Positions 15,932 through 24,493 of a stretch of DNA of 35,328 bases are shown here, piece by piece (within the stretch, counting starts at the first letter, position 1; every line of letters starts with the position of its first letter). The DNA is taken from contig NZ_JARXWB010000052.1 of NCBI RefSeq assembly GCF_029892425.1, forward strand, positions 1 through 35,328, given 5' to 3'. The translations under genes were made by a program, and so were the position numbers. Below the pieces are notes generated by a model. It searched no databases. It was not told the DNA's origin and saw only the letters and a program-made list of their open reading frames with translations. This DNA is from Bradyrhizobium sp. BR13661. Lineage in GTDB: Bacteria > Pseudomonadota > Alphaproteobacteria > Rhizobiales > Xanthobacteraceae.

Positions 15932-16302
15932 TGGCCGACATAAGGGCATTCAAGGCGTTGTCGCTGCTTACGACAAGCGGCGTTTTGGTCGTTACTGCTT
16001 GCACGATTCAGCTTCGCGGTGGTGACGAGTCGCCCGCGCTGCCGAAGGCGGAGCAGACGACAGGTGCAGCCAGCTCTGACCTCGCACGCTGCCGCAGCGT
16101 CACTGCGGAGGAAACGGCAGATTATCGGCTTTGCCAGCAGATCTGGGCCGAAAACCGGCGCCGCTTCCTTGGCAAGAAAACCGGTGCCGCGGTTCCTGGC
16201 GAAGAAGATCCCACCGCGGGGTTGGTGCCCGTCCCAAAGGATCAGAGCCGAATCCCGCAAGGATATCGACCATCGGCGACACCCGAGGCTAGCAAGCCAT
16301 GA
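15931..16302 (+). CDS. trbK: TrbK-like lipoprotein, putative entry exclusion protein
   Basis: 123 residues between trbJ and trbL, the position of TrbK. The N-terminus SLLTTSGVLVVTACTIQLRG is a lipoprotein signal with lipobox VTAC and Cys near residue 24. The mature part has RCRSVTAEETADYRLCQQIW, with two further cysteines, and a proline-rich tail. TrbK proteins of conjugative plasmids sit in the membrane and block redundant uptake of the same element. That role is transferred from the family; here it rests on position, lipobox and the small size. Confidence 0.8.
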   Translation: MADIRAFKALSLLTTSGVLVVTACTIQLRGGDESPALPKAEQTTGAASSDLARCRSVTAEETADYRLCQQIWAENRRRFLGKKTGAAVPGEEDPTAGLVPVPKDQSRIPQGYRPSATPEASKP

Positions 16303-17528
16303 CTGGCACGGGGATCATTGACCACTTCCTGGAAACCTTCACGCGATATATCGACAACGGTTTTGGGCTGCTCGGCAGCGATGTCGGATATCTCGCAACG
16401 ACCCTTGCCGCGATCGACATTACGCTCGCCGCGTTGTTCTGGAGTTGGGGGCCAGACGAAGACATAATTGCGCGCCTCATCAAGAAGACGCTCTTTGTAG
16501 GTGTTTTTGCCTATCTCATCGGAAATTGGAACAGTCTGGCACGCATCGTCTTCGAGAGCTTTGCTGGTCTTGGGCTGAAAGCATCAGGCGCCAGTCTCTC
16601 CGCGTCGGACTTCCTGCGGCCGGGAAAGATCGCGCAAGTCGGCCTCGACGCCGGCCGACCCCTGCTCGATTCGATCTCCAACCTGATGGGCTACATCAGC
16701 TTCTTCGAGAATTTCGTCCAGATCGTCGTTCTCCTGTTCGCCTGGGTTGTGGTGCTGCTCGCCTTCTTCATTCTGGCGATCCAGCTCTTTGTTACCCTGA
16801 TCGAGTTCAAGCTCACCACCCTGGCCGGCTTTGTGCTCATTCCCTTTGGCTTGTTTGGCAAGACAGCCTTCGCGGCCGAGCGGGTCTTGGGCAACGTGAT
16901 CTCTTCAGGGATTAAGGTCCTGGTCCTGGCCGTCATCGTTGGGATCGGCTCGACCCTGTTCTCGCAGTTCACCGCAGGCTTCGGCGGCGCCCAGCCGACC
17001 ATCGAAGACGCGATGACGCTGGTGCTCGCGGCGCTCGCGTTACTGGGCCTCGGCATCTTCGGTCCGGGTATCGCAAATGGCCTGGTGTCAGGCGGACCGC
17101 AACTCGGCGCCGGTGCCGCGATCGGAACAGGTCTTGCTGGCGGTGGCATCGTTGCGGCGGGCGCAGGCCTCGCCGCCGGCGGCGCCGGTCTTGCTGGTGG
17201 TGCGATTGCAGGTGCCGCGCGCGGTGGGGCTGCCGTCTTGAGCGGTGCGTCCGCTGCCTATCGAAGCGGAGGCATGGCTGGACTTGCGGAGGCTGGCGCC
17301 TCCGCCGCTATGAGCCCGTTGCGTCGTGCAGCGGCTGCGCTCGGCGGAGGTGGGGAAGCCGGCGCGCAGACCGCGAACACTTCGGCCGAAGGGCAGCCCG
17401 ATTGGGCGCGTCGCATGAAGCGCGCCGAGACCATTCGGCATGGTGCCTCGGCCGCTAGCCAGGCCATCCGCTCGGGCGATCATGGTGGCAGCGGCTCCTC
17501 CGTCGATTTGTCCGAGGGAGAGCGCTGA
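16299..17528 (+). CDS. trbL: TrbL, polytopic inner-membrane protein (VirB6 family)
   Basis: 409 residues. The start MTGTGIIDHFLETFTRYIDN and the following hydrophobic segments (about six between residues 25 and 260) match TrbL/VirB6, the central inner-membrane channel component. The last ~150 residues are a glycine/alanine-rich region (AAIGTGLAGGGIVAAGAGLA and similar), then a charged tail, usual for TrbL of this group. It overlaps trbK by 4 bp. A 94-bp gap without a gene separates it from trbF. Confidence 0.95.
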   Translation: MTGTGIIDHFLETFTRYIDNGFGLLGSDVGYLATTLAAIDITLAALFWSWGPDEDIIARLIKKTLFVGVFAYLIGNWNSLARIVFESFAGLGLKASGASLSASDFLRPGKIAQVGLDAGRPLLDSISNLMGYISFFENFVQIVVLLFAWVVVLLAFFILAIQLFVTLIEFKLTTLAGFVLIPFGLFGKTAFAAERVLGNVISSGIKVLVLAVIVGIGSTLFSQFTAGFGGAQPTIEDAMTLVLAALALLGLGIFGPGIANGLVSGGPQLGAGAAIGTGLAGGGIVAAGAGLAAGGAGLAGGAIAGAARGGAAVLSGASAAYRSGGMAGLAEAGASAAMSPLRRAAAALGGGGEAGAQTANTSAEGQPDWARRMKRAETIRHGASAASQAIRSGDHGGSGSSVDLSEGER

Positions 17529-17622
17529 GACGCAGCCACGGCACCTCCGCCGCACAGCAGTGCCTCGATCCCTTCCCATCGCACTGCTTGCAACGATCAC
17601 TCGATACTAGGGGCAATCCTCG

Positions 17623-18306
17623 ATGTTTAAACGACCTTCCGTTCATTACGGGCGCATGCCCGAGCCGGTTACGGCGTATCAGAAAGCAGCGCAGGTTTGG
17701 GACGAACGCATTGGATCGGCACGCGTCCAAGCCAAAAACTGGCGGCTGATGGCCTTTGGCTGCCTCATGCTGTCGGCCGGTCTCGCTGCAGGCCTTATCT
17801 GGCAATCGAGCCAGGGGTCAATCACGCCGTGGGTGGTCGAGGTCGATCAACTCGGCAAGGCCCAAAGGGCCGCGCCGGCCAACATCGACTATCAACCGAC
17901 AGATGCCCAGATCGCCTATCATCTGGCGCGCTTTATCGAAGATGTCAGAGGTCTGCCGGCGGACGGCATCGTTCTGCGACAAAACTGGCTCAGGGCCTAT
18001 GATTTTACGACCGATCGCGGCGCCGCCGCGCTCAACGATTACGCGCGCAACAATGACCCCTTTGCCAAGTTGGGCAAGGCCCAAATTTCCGTCGACGTAT
18101 CGAGCGTCATTCGCGCCTCGTCGGAGAGCTTTCGGGTCGCGTGGACCGAGCGTGTCTACGACAACGGTTCGTTGAGTTCGACCGAGCGCTGGACGGCCAT
18201 TCTCACCATCGTGATCGAAACGCCGCGCGATGCCGAACGTCTGCGCAAGAATCCTCTTGGCGTCTTCGTTCGCGCCATCAACTGGTCGAAGGAGTTGAGT
18301 CAGTGA
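17623..18306 (+). CDS. trbF: TrbF, transfer protein (VirB8 family)
   Basis: 227 residues: an N-terminal cytoplasmic segment (YQKAAQVWDERIGSARVQAK), one membrane helix near residues 43-62 (LMAFGCLMLSAGLAAGLIW) and a periplasmic NTF2-like domain with WTERVYDNGSLSSTERWTAI near the end. VirB8-type proteins nucleate the channel assembly. ATG 17623 is preceded by AGGGG at about 9 bp. Its stop overlaps the trbG GTG. Confidence 0.95.
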   Translation: MFKRPSVHYGRMPEPVTAYQKAAQVWDERIGSARVQAKNWRLMAFGCLMLSAGLAAGLIWQSSQGSITPWVVEVDQLGKAQRAAPANIDYQPTDAQIAYHLARFIEDVRGLPADGIVLRQNWLRAYDFTTDRGAAALNDYARNNDPFAKLGKAQISVDVSSVIRASSESFRVAWTERVYDNGSLSSTERWTAILTIVIETPRDAERLRKNPLGVFVRAINWSKELSQ

Positions 18307-19337
18307 CCAAGACGCCGTCCGACGTTCACTCGAAGCATCCCGTCGCGTACAGAAGGATCAGTCCGACTCCGACCGAATTCTTGACCGTGAAGCGAGCAGT
18401 CTTGTTTACTCTCCTGCTTGCTTCCTCGGCGCTCGCCGGGTGCGCGACCTACATTCCGCCTGAGATCAGCTATGACGCTGAAGTGCCTCCGTTACCGGCG
18501 GCTCCCGCAACTCTGGACGACAGGACGCGGCCGCTTCACGTTCCACCCCTCTGGAAGCCGGCTCTCGGCGGCAAGCTGGGAGGGAAGGAAGACGCTGAAC
18601 CCGTGAGCCGGGTTGAGACCGCAAACAGCGCAGCCCGGGTCGAACCGCGCATGCGGGGGTATTTCAATGCGGCGCAAATCTACGCCTACAGTCCCGGGGC
18701 GCTCTATCAGATTTACGCCGCACCGGGCCAGATCACGGATATTGCGCTCGAGGAGGGGGAGCAGTTGACGGGATCGGGGCCGATCGCGGCCGGAGATACC
18801 GTGCGGTGGGTCGTGGGCGATACCGAGAGCGGGAGCGGCGACACACGACGCGTCCATATCCTGGTCAAGCCGACCCGAGCTTCGATCGAGACCAACCTTG
18901 TCGTCAATACTGACCGGCGCACGTACCTGATTGAGCTCCGCTCCCGCGAGCGGCCATACATGCCATCCGTTGCCTGGTACTATCCTGAGACGGTACGCGA
19001 ACGGTCGCGTTCAGCTGCTGTGAAACCCGTTCTTCCGGACCCGGCGCAGCGTATCTTCCGCTATGCCATCGAAGGGGACAGTCCTCCCTGGCGGCCACTT
19101 GCCGCCTATGACGATGGCCGTAAGGTTTATGTCGAATTCCCGCAAGGCATCGTGCAGGGCGAGATGCCTCCGCTCTTCGTCATCGGTCCAGACGGCAAGA
19201 CTGAACTCGTCAACTATCGCGCTTACGGCAACGTATTGATCGTCGATCGGCTGTTTGCTGCCGCCGAACTGCGGCTTGGCGGCGAGCACCAGCAGAAGGT
19301 CCGTATTGTCCGGACCGACGGGAGGCCGTCGTCATGA
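18303..19337 (+). CDS. trbG: TrbG, outer-membrane-associated transfer lipoprotein (VirB9 family)
   Basis: From GTG 18303 the product is 344 residues and overlaps the trbF stop by 4 bp. A lipoprotein signal lies near residues 29-47 (RAVLFTLLLASSALAGCATY, lipobox LAGC). An internal GTG at 18387 directly before this signal is a good alternative start, since a 28-residue extension before a signal peptide is unusual. VirB9-type features include AQIYAYSPGALYQIYAAPGQ, TDIALEEGEQLTG and, near the C-terminus, VYVEFPQGI and VDRLFAAAELRLG. TrbG forms part of the outer core ring with TrbI. Confidence 0.93.
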   Translation: MTKTPSDVHSKHPVAYRRISPTPTEFLTVKRAVLFTLLLASSALAGCATYIPPEISYDAEVPPLPAAPATLDDRTRPLHVPPLWKPALGGKLGGKEDAEPVSRVETANSAARVEPRMRGYFNAAQIYAYSPGALYQIYAAPGQITDIALEEGEQLTGSGPIAAGDTVRWVVGDTESGSGDTRRVHILVKPTRASIETNLVVNTDRRTYLIELRSRERPYMPSVAWYYPETVRERSRSAAVKPVLPDPAQRIFRYAIEGDSPPWRPLAAYDDGRKVYVEFPQGIVQGEMPPLFVIGPDGKTELVNYRAYGNVLIVDRLFAAAELRLGGEHQQKVRIVRTDGRPSS

Positions 19338-20545
19338 ACACCCGGAATGGAAACGATCAGGAGCAAGCGGCTCCGCCTGAGAGACAAGAAGATCAGTCCA
19401 GGAACTTCCGCTTGAGAGCGGAGCACCCGCGCGTGACACGGTTGTCAGGGAAAGTACTGGCGGGAGGGAGCGCGGTCGCCCTGCTTGTCATCGGCGGAGC
19501 CGTGCTGTGGTCGCTGCAGAAGAACCGCCCTCGAGACCAGGCGGCCGATGAGCTTTACAGTACCGACCATCACAATGTCGCCGACGGCATTACGGCGCTG
19601 CCGAAGGACTACGCTGGCATTCCACGCCAACCAATCCCGCAACTGGGTCCGCCGCTTCCCGGGGACCTCGGTCGGCCGATCCTTGCGGCCCAGGGCCAGT
19701 CGCCGACGATCGGCGCTGATCCGGAACAGCAGCGCCGGGATCAAGAGACCGAAGCAGCCCGCATCAGCCATCTGTTCGCTTCGACTAATGGGAGAGAAGT
19801 GCGTGAGCCCACGGCTGCAGGTGTAGGCGGCGATCGCATCGCATCACAAAGCCCGACGAGCGCCTATGACGACGGATTTGCGCAGAACGGTCAGGACCGC
19901 AAGCTTGCTTTCGTGAACGCCTCTGTGGACCGACGCACAGTCAGCCCTGATCGCGTCACCAGGCCAGCTTCACCATATATCGTGCAGGCTGGGACGGTGA
20001 TTCCGGGAGCCCTGATCACCGGAATCAGATCGGACCTGCCAGGCCAAATTACGGCCCAGGTAACCGAGAACATTTTTGATACGCCCACTGGCCGATTTCT
20101 GCTTGTGCCCCAGGGCGCGCGTCTGATCGGGATCTACGATAGCCAAGTAAGTTTCGGCCAGTCCCGTGTCCTGCTCGTCTGGACACGGCTGATCATGCCA
20201 AACGGACGTTCGATCGTTCTCGAGCGGCAGCCTGGCGCTGACGCCGCGGGATATGCGGGCCTCGAAGATCAGGTCGACAATCACTGGGGTGAGCTGTTCA
20301 AAGCTGCGGCACTTTCAACGTTTCTGGCTGTCGGGACTGAGCTGGGTGCCGGCTCCGACACCAACAGCAACGACAGCGCCATTATCCAGGCATTGCGACA
20401 CGGCGTCTCTGACTCACTGAACCAGACCGGACAGCAGGTAGTTCGGCGCAGTCTTAACATCCAGCCGACGCTGACCGTGCGACCTGGTTTCCCGGTTCGC
20501 GTTGTCGTGAATCGCGACCTCATACTTGTACCTTACGGAGGATAG
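19334..20545 (+). CDS. trbI: TrbI, channel core protein (VirB10 family)
   Basis: 403 residues: a cytoplasmic N-terminus, one membrane helix near residues 38-60 (KVLAGGSAVALLVIGGAVLW), a proline-rich periplasmic linker and the VirB10/TrbI domain from about residue 210. The domain has AGTVIPGALITGIRSDLPGQ, TPTGRFLLVPQGARLIG, then NGRSIVLERQPGADAAGYAG and the final PVRVVVNRDLILVPY. VirB10-type proteins span both membranes and form the channel core. It overlaps trbG by 4 bp and is followed by the DUF2274 gene after 3 bp. Confidence 0.96.
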   Translation: MNTRNGNDQEQAAPPERQEDQSRNFRLRAEHPRVTRLSGKVLAGGSAVALLVIGGAVLWSLQKNRPRDQAADELYSTDHHNVADGITALPKDYAGIPRQPIPQLGPPLPGDLGRPILAAQGQSPTIGADPEQQRRDQETEAARISHLFASTNGREVREPTAAGVGGDRIASQSPTSAYDDGFAQNGQDRKLAFVNASVDRRTVSPDRVTRPASPYIVQAGTVIPGALITGIRSDLPGQITAQVTENIFDTPTGRFLLVPQGARLIGIYDSQVSFGQSRVLLVWTRLIMPNGRSIVLERQPGADAAGYAGLEDQVDNHWGELFKAAALSTFLAVGTELGAGSDTNSNDSAIIQALRHGVSDSLNQTGQQVVRRSLNIQPTLTVRPGFPVRVVVNRDLILVPYGG

Positions 20546-20548
20546 GGG

Positions 20549-20794
20549 ATGCCCAAGCTTAGAATAGGAGCACTACCAGACGACAAGCCGGTCAAGGTCA
20601 CCACTGAGTTGCCAGCATCGGTGCATCGGGATCTCGTCGTTTATGCAGAGGTCGTGGCACGCGAAAATGGGCAGCGCATCGATCCGGCGAAGCTGATCGC
20701 GCCCATGTTGGCGCGCTTCATGGCCACGGACCGCGGATTTGCAAAGCTCCGACGAACAAATTACTTGCCGAAAGCCGGCGGCGGCGAGGGATAG
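20549..20794 (+). CDS. DUF2274 protein, last gene of the trb operon
   Basis: 81 residues starting PKLRIGALPDDKPVKVTTEL and containing ELPASVHRDLVVYAEVVARE, the pattern of DUF2274 proteins that regularly follow trbI in rhizobial elements. The first half resembles a ribbon-helix-helix domain (VKVTTELPASVHRDLVVY). The molecular role is unknown; constant linkage to trb suggests a regulator or accessory factor for transfer. ATG 20549 follows GGATAGGGG. Its last 34 bp overlap the convergent LysR gene, so there is no room for a terminator between them. Confidence 0.88.
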   Translation: MPKLRIGALPDDKPVKVTTELPASVHRDLVVYAEVVARENGQRIDPAKLIAPMLARFMATDRGFAKLRRTNYLPKAGGGEG

Positions 20795-21705
20795 CGTTCG
20801 GCTAAGAGGTCGACGAAATGCTTTAGAACCGGATTTTCATTGTCATCGCGCCAATACGCATAGAAGTCCAACCGGCTTGGTCCAGTTCCATCGTTTAGTT
20901 CTCTGTACACCAGGCCGGCGAAGCTCGCGCCTATATCCGACTCTAGAACCATGCTGATCCCAATGTTCATGCTGATAAGGCTCTTAATGATACCCCGACT
21001 GACGTCGTGGCGCTCGATCTTTGGTCGCTCCGTCACCGAAACCAGCTTGGATATCATGAGGTCCTCAAACTCACGCCCGGGATCATACTGGCTTAGCAAA
21101 ACGGTCTCATTTCGGAGGTCGGTCCAATAAACTACGGATCGCGCAGCTAGCGCATGATTCTCCGGCAGAGAGACTAGGATGCGCTCACTCCAGAGGGCCC
21201 GAACATCATTGTCTGGCAGCGGCACGTTTCCAGTTACAACAAGAATGTCCGCTGTACCATTTCGCAGCGCGCTCGCAAGACGCGTTCGTGAGCGCTCGAT
21301 GGTTGCTAGTTCGATTTGAGGAAAACGCTTCTTGAATTCAGTTAGCGTCGCTCGTAGATTGCCAGCGGATATGGAGGTGCAAAAGCCGACCGAAAGTCGG
21401 CCAGCTTCACCCCGCCCATTCGACTTTGCCGTTGCTACAAGCACATCGACTTGCTCCAAAACTAACCTGGCTACCCTCAGAACACTTCGCCCAGCTGGTG
21501 TTGGCTTTACTCCTCCGCCTGAGCGCTCGAATACTCTGACGCCGATCCTGTGCTCAAGTTCACAGATAGATCGGCTTAGGATTGAGTGCCGGATAGATAG
21601 TAACTCGGCGGCTTGGCGAATACTCCCATAGTCTGCTGCTGCGACTGCAGACCGAAGATGCTTCAGATCAACAGCGTGCATCCGTAGCACGTATGGCCGG
21701 TTCAT
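20761..21705 (-). CDS. LysR-family transcriptional regulator
   Basis: 314 residues from ATG 21705, which follows GGGAGA; an earlier in-frame start at 21867 adds a serine-rich stretch with no ribosome binding site. The N-terminal winged helix-turn-helix reads LKHLRSAVAAADYGSIRQAA and LLSIRHSILSRSICELEHRI, then GVRVFERSGGGVKPTPAG. The effector domain includes LSVGFCTSISAGNLRATLTE and NGTADILVV. The ligand cannot be inferred. It is convergent with the trb operon, overlapping the DUF2274 end, and lies in the same orientation after luxI. Regulators of this type next to trb clusters in rhizobial elements may control transfer, but no target is proven here. Confidence 0.88.
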   Translation of the reverse strand: MNRPYVLRMHAVDLKHLRSAVAAADYGSIRQAAELLSIRHSILSRSICELEHRIGVRVFERSGGGVKPTPAGRSVLRVARLVLEQVDVLVATAKSNGRGEAGRLSVGFCTSISAGNLRATLTEFKKRFPQIELATIERSRTRLASALRNGTADILVVTGNVPLPDNDVRALWSERILVSLPENHALAARSVVYWTDLRNETVLLSQYDPGREFEDLMISKLVSVTERPKIERHDVSRGIIKSLISMNIGISMVLESDIGASFAGLVYRELNDGTGPSRLDFYAYWRDDNENPVLKHFVDLLAERYPSPPPAFGK

Positions 21706-21805
21706 TATCCCATTCTCCCGGGCAGGCGCATTGTGTCGCGCTTCAGGCGACGTCAGCGAGGTCACCTCAGCGCTAACGGGGCTGCTCGTCTGTCTTGAGG
21801 TTACT

Positions 21806-22438
21806 TCAGCCGACGGCGAGCGAGACTGGCGTCCACAGCACGGGAGCCCGAAGGCCTCCCGCGGCACGGACCCGCGCTAGGCTCTCAATTGACACTTCAA
21901 GACATCCGGCAACCGCCAGCGTGCTGCCTAGTGCACGAGGTTTGCCAATCCGCCGGAGGGGCCATTCTGCGCGGCGCAAGATCCGCTCCATGCGGGCATC
22001 AGTGACCGTTACAATTTCTGTGAGCTGCCGGGATAGGCCGAACTCGATCATGGCCGCAAACAGTTCGTAGGTGGCGCTTGCTAAGCCGCGAGCTCCCTTC
22101 GGCGCGTCATGATCAATGTCGAGGGCAAAGCGGCTGCTCTCCCAGATGGTCGGACCAGCTGGAGCTGGTGTTCCGTCCAACAGTAATGGAAAAGTATCTC
22201 GCAACATAGTAGGGCCAGTCGAGGGGAGCAGGCGCACACAGCCTTGAACGCGAAAGTCGCTGGATCTCTGGATCAAGTACGCAGGGTGAAGAGCATCGAA
22301 TTCGTCAATCTCGATGTCGCCATTGAACTGAACGTCCCAGTCGAGCCGGCCCTTGAATACGCGGTACCGCAAGCGGTGCATGTCCGTAATCGCATCAATG
22401 AAGTTGCCGTAATACTGCGCCGTAATCAGTTGCATCAT
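21806..22438 (-). CDS. traI: LuxI-family acyl-homoserine lactone synthase
   Basis: LuxI enzymes make acyl-homoserine lactone signals from S-adenosylmethionine and an acyl donor. The conserved residues are all present: R24, F28, W34 (HRLRYRVFKGRLDWDV), D45 and D48 (EIDEFDAL), R69 (GCVRLLP), F83, and E100/R103 (WESSRFALD). The 210-residue length is normal. ATG 22438 follows AGGAGG at 9 bp; ATG 22435 is also possible. It lies 83 bp downstream of luxR in the same direction, with a perfect palindrome between them. The acyl chain cannot be predicted by eye. The name traI follows the link to a conjugation cluster and is an inference. Confidence 0.92.
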   Translation of the reverse strand: MMQLITAQYYGNFIDAITDMHRLRYRVFKGRLDWDVQFNGDIEIDEFDALHPAYLIQRSSDFRVQGCVRLLPSTGPTMLRDTFPLLLDGTPAPAGPTIWESSRFALDIDHDAPKGARGLASATYELFAAMIEFGLSRQLTEIVTVTDARMERILRRAEWPLRRIGKPRALGSTLAVAGCLEVSIESLARVRAAGGLRAPVLWTPVSLAVG

Positions 22439-22483
22439 AGGCCGCTTCCTCCTCTGGATATCGGCCTCCATGGAAGAAGATCC

Positions 22484-22500
22484 AGGTGAATAAGTCACCT
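22484..22500. promoter_or_regulatory. perfect palindrome between luxR and luxI, candidate lux/tra box
   Basis: AGGTGA-ATAAG-TCACCT, a perfect 17-bp dyad, lies 46 bp upstream of the luxI ATG on the minus strand and 22 bp after the luxR stop. Size and place suit a LuxR-type operator driving luxI. A second dyad beside it (CTCCC...GGGAG, about 22499-22517) could be a weak attenuator hairpin. Confidence 0.45.
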
Positions 22501-22521
22501 CCCACAACTAAGGGAGGAGAA

Positions 22522-23250
22522 TTAAGGAAGAGGTTGTTGTCGCATCGACTTCAATGCGGTGACGCGCGCCACCGCCTGCACGACTGTCCTTACGCCAAGT
22601 TTGGCCTTGGCGTTCTCGAGATAGGTGGAGACCGTGTGCCGAGAAATGCCGAGAATGGTTCCAATTTCCCAGGCGGACTTTCCTTGCGCTGCCCATTCAA
22701 GACATTCGGCCTCTCGGCGCGATAGTGTCGCGTCGTCGACGAGTTGATTGTTGCTAATCTTCCGCCGGGCGTGTGCATGAAAATACAATGCCATGAGCTG
22801 CAACACGCGCGCGTGCTCGTGAATAGTTCGTTCAAACTGCTGCCGTCGCTCATCAACAGCGAATGTCACTGCCGCTACTGGGCCGCTCCTATCGTGGATT
22901 GGAATCGTGAATCCATACCGAATCCCGAACCTCGCAGCCTCCTCGAAAAGTTCTTGCGATTTGGAGGATGGCAAAATACCAAGGCCCCATTCGAAAGGGT
23001 CAGGATGGCCGAGGGCCTGAATGATCACGGGATCTAGGCGCTCGTAGTGTCTTTGCATATAGAGGGTGCTCCAAGCCAATGGATAGTTCGATATTAATCT
23101 TGCTTGGCTCCTCGTCTGACCTGGTATGGACAAGTACGCAAAGCAGGAAAGATTGAGCCTTGCTGCTGCTTGCGACATGGCATCGCGAAGAGCGCCTGGG
23201 TCCGACGCGCTCAAAAGGCTGTCAATGAAGTTCTGGAATATCCGATGCAT
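22522..23250 (-). CDS. traR: LuxR-family quorum-sensing regulator with AHL-binding motif
   Basis: The N-terminal autoinducer-binding domain carries the full ligand-pocket set W60, Y64, D73, P74 and W88 (AWSTLYMQRHYERLDP and the later FEW), in the same spacing as Agrobacterium TraR. The C-terminal LuxR helix-turn-helix reads LSRREAECLEWAAQGKSAWE and GTILGISRHTVSTYLENAKA. Total is 242 residues from ATG 23250; TTG 23262 in the same frame is an alternative, and neither has a strong ribosome binding site. It lies directly upstream of luxI, so the pair is the obvious receptor and synthase. No TraM- or QseM-type antiactivator was seen nearby. Confidence 0.9.
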   Translation of the reverse strand: MHRIFQNFIDSLLSASDPGALRDAMSQAAARLNLSCFAYLSIPGQTRSQARLISNYPLAWSTLYMQRHYERLDPVIIQALGHPDPFEWGLGILPSSKSQELFEEAARFGIRYGFTIPIHDRSGPVAAVTFAVDERRQQFERTIHEHARVLQLMALYFHAHARRKISNNQLVDDATLSRREAECLEWAAQGKSAWEIGTILGISRHTVSTYLENAKAKLGVRTVVQAVARVTALKSMRQQPLP

Positions 23251-23382
23251 CAATCGTGTCAAACCGGAGGCGCTGACGGGAAACGCGCTTGATTGCTTTG
23301 CAGGCCGACACGCCGCCGCTAGGGTTGTTTCTTAAGGCTCAGGCGGCCGTAAGCGCGATGGGCGATTGGCTCGACATCGAAA

Positions 23383-23408
23383 TCGTGATCGCTGCAGCTG
23401 AATCACGA
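23383..23408. promoter_or_regulatory. inverted repeat upstream of the luxR receptor gene
   Basis: TCGTGAT-N12-ATCACGA, with an inner GCTGCAGC palindrome, lies 133 bp upstream of the luxR ATG in the 256-bp gap before the other LuxR-type gene. It could be an operator. The same gap holds a plus-strand open tail (IEAKKLLKGTVVINRSPKVF, stop near 23492) that looks like a remnant of a lost gene. Confidence 0.35.
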
Positions 23409-23506
23409 ACATCGAGGCGAAGAAGCTTCTCAAAGGGACGGTTGTGATCAACAGGTCGCCAAAGGTCTTCGACGCGCCAAGAAAGAGGTAACATCTTTCT
23501 ATTTTC

Positions 23507-24493
23507 TCAGGAGTACGTTGTCCGGCTACCGCTTACCAGGCTCGCGAGTAAAGCCTTATTGTCGATGTTCAACTTTGAATAGGCCTCACGTATGTAGTAT
23601 CTAACAGTGGAAGGAGTCAGGCCAGTGGCAAGGGCAATCTCTTTGTGCGTTGCTCCGTCAGCGAACATTTCGGCTACCTGAAGTTCTCGCTGTGTCAAAC
23701 AATCTAGCGCGCTCGACTCACGCAGCTCGATGAATTTCAGCAGTCCGGCGGGCTCCACTCGAACGCTCCACTTGCCTTGTCCAATCCAACAACCTGTCAA
23801 ATCGTCTGACCGCCTGATTGTCTCGCGAAGTAGAGGCGGAAGAGTCGATCCGCGCCAGGAAGGCCAGTGTCTGTCGACGAATCTCAGGAAGCCTTCATCC
23901 CACCGGACCAGCTGTCCATCTCGATTTGCGAACGCGCGGTGAGTTGATTTGATGGTTCGTGGAGATCGAAGTCGTTCGCCAAGATTTTGGCGCCATGCGA
24001 CGTAAAGATGCGAGATAAGCAACTGGCTGATTGCCCTGTCTTCGCTGGTAAAACTTCGCTGAGTCGAACCGCGGTAAAGCGAGACAAACATGAAGGCGTT
24101 TTGTTCTGGGATGCGGACTGAACTCACAATCGTCTCCCGTATGTCAAAGCCATCTGCAAGTCGTATTAGACCGCTGCCGCGAGGAATAGTTGAAGAGTCG
24201 AGCCTGAATGTGTGGTTGGGATTGCGCATTAGACTGTGAGCGAGCTTGTCATCGTTCTTAACACTCTCCCAGGTCGCTTCCCACGCTGGTGGAAGATCCG
24301 ACCGAACTGAGCTGAGAAGCCTCGGGCCACTTTCGGAAGGAGCGAGTATCCCCCACCAGGCCTTTTTTGCGCCGGTCAGGTCTCGAAGGCCATCCAGAGC
24401 GAGAGATGCGTACGGTGCTGGGCCAGTTTCAGCCGAGCGCTCGTACAGGTTTAGCAAGTAATCGCTTACGGCCCCTAATCGTGTGGCGGCCAT
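23507..24493 (-). CDS. LuxR-type regulator with a GAF-like sensor region and no AHL pocket motif
   Basis: 328 residues from ATG 24493, which follows AGGAGA. The C-terminus has a clear LuxR helix-turn-helix: LTQRELQVAEMFADGATHKE, LATGLTPSTVRYYIREAYSK. The N-terminal ~170 residues resemble a GAF-type sensor fold (DLTGAKKAWWGILAPSESGP, SVRIPEQNAFMFVSLYRGS), and the Trp-Tyr-Asp-Pro-Trp set of AHL receptors is absent. It therefore probably senses something other than an AHL. It is divergent from the amidase gene across 128 bp, so it most likely controls the amidase/transport/amine oxidase cluster. The ligand is unknown, and a direct role in conjugation is not excluded. Confidence 0.82.
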   Translation of the reverse strand: MAATRLGAVSDYLLNLYERSAETGPAPYASLALDGLRDLTGAKKAWWGILAPSESGPRLLSSVRSDLPPAWEATWESVKNDDKLAHSLMRNPNHTFRLDSSTIPRGSGLIRLADGFDIRETIVSSVRIPEQNAFMFVSLYRGSTQRSFTSEDRAISQLLISHLYVAWRQNLGERLRSPRTIKSTHRAFANRDGQLVRWDEGFLRFVDRHWPSWRGSTLPPLLRETIRRSDDLTGCWIGQGKWSVRVEPAGLLKFIELRESSALDCLTQRELQVAEMFADGATHKEIALATGLTPSTVRYYIREAYSKLNIDNKALLASLVSGSRTTYS

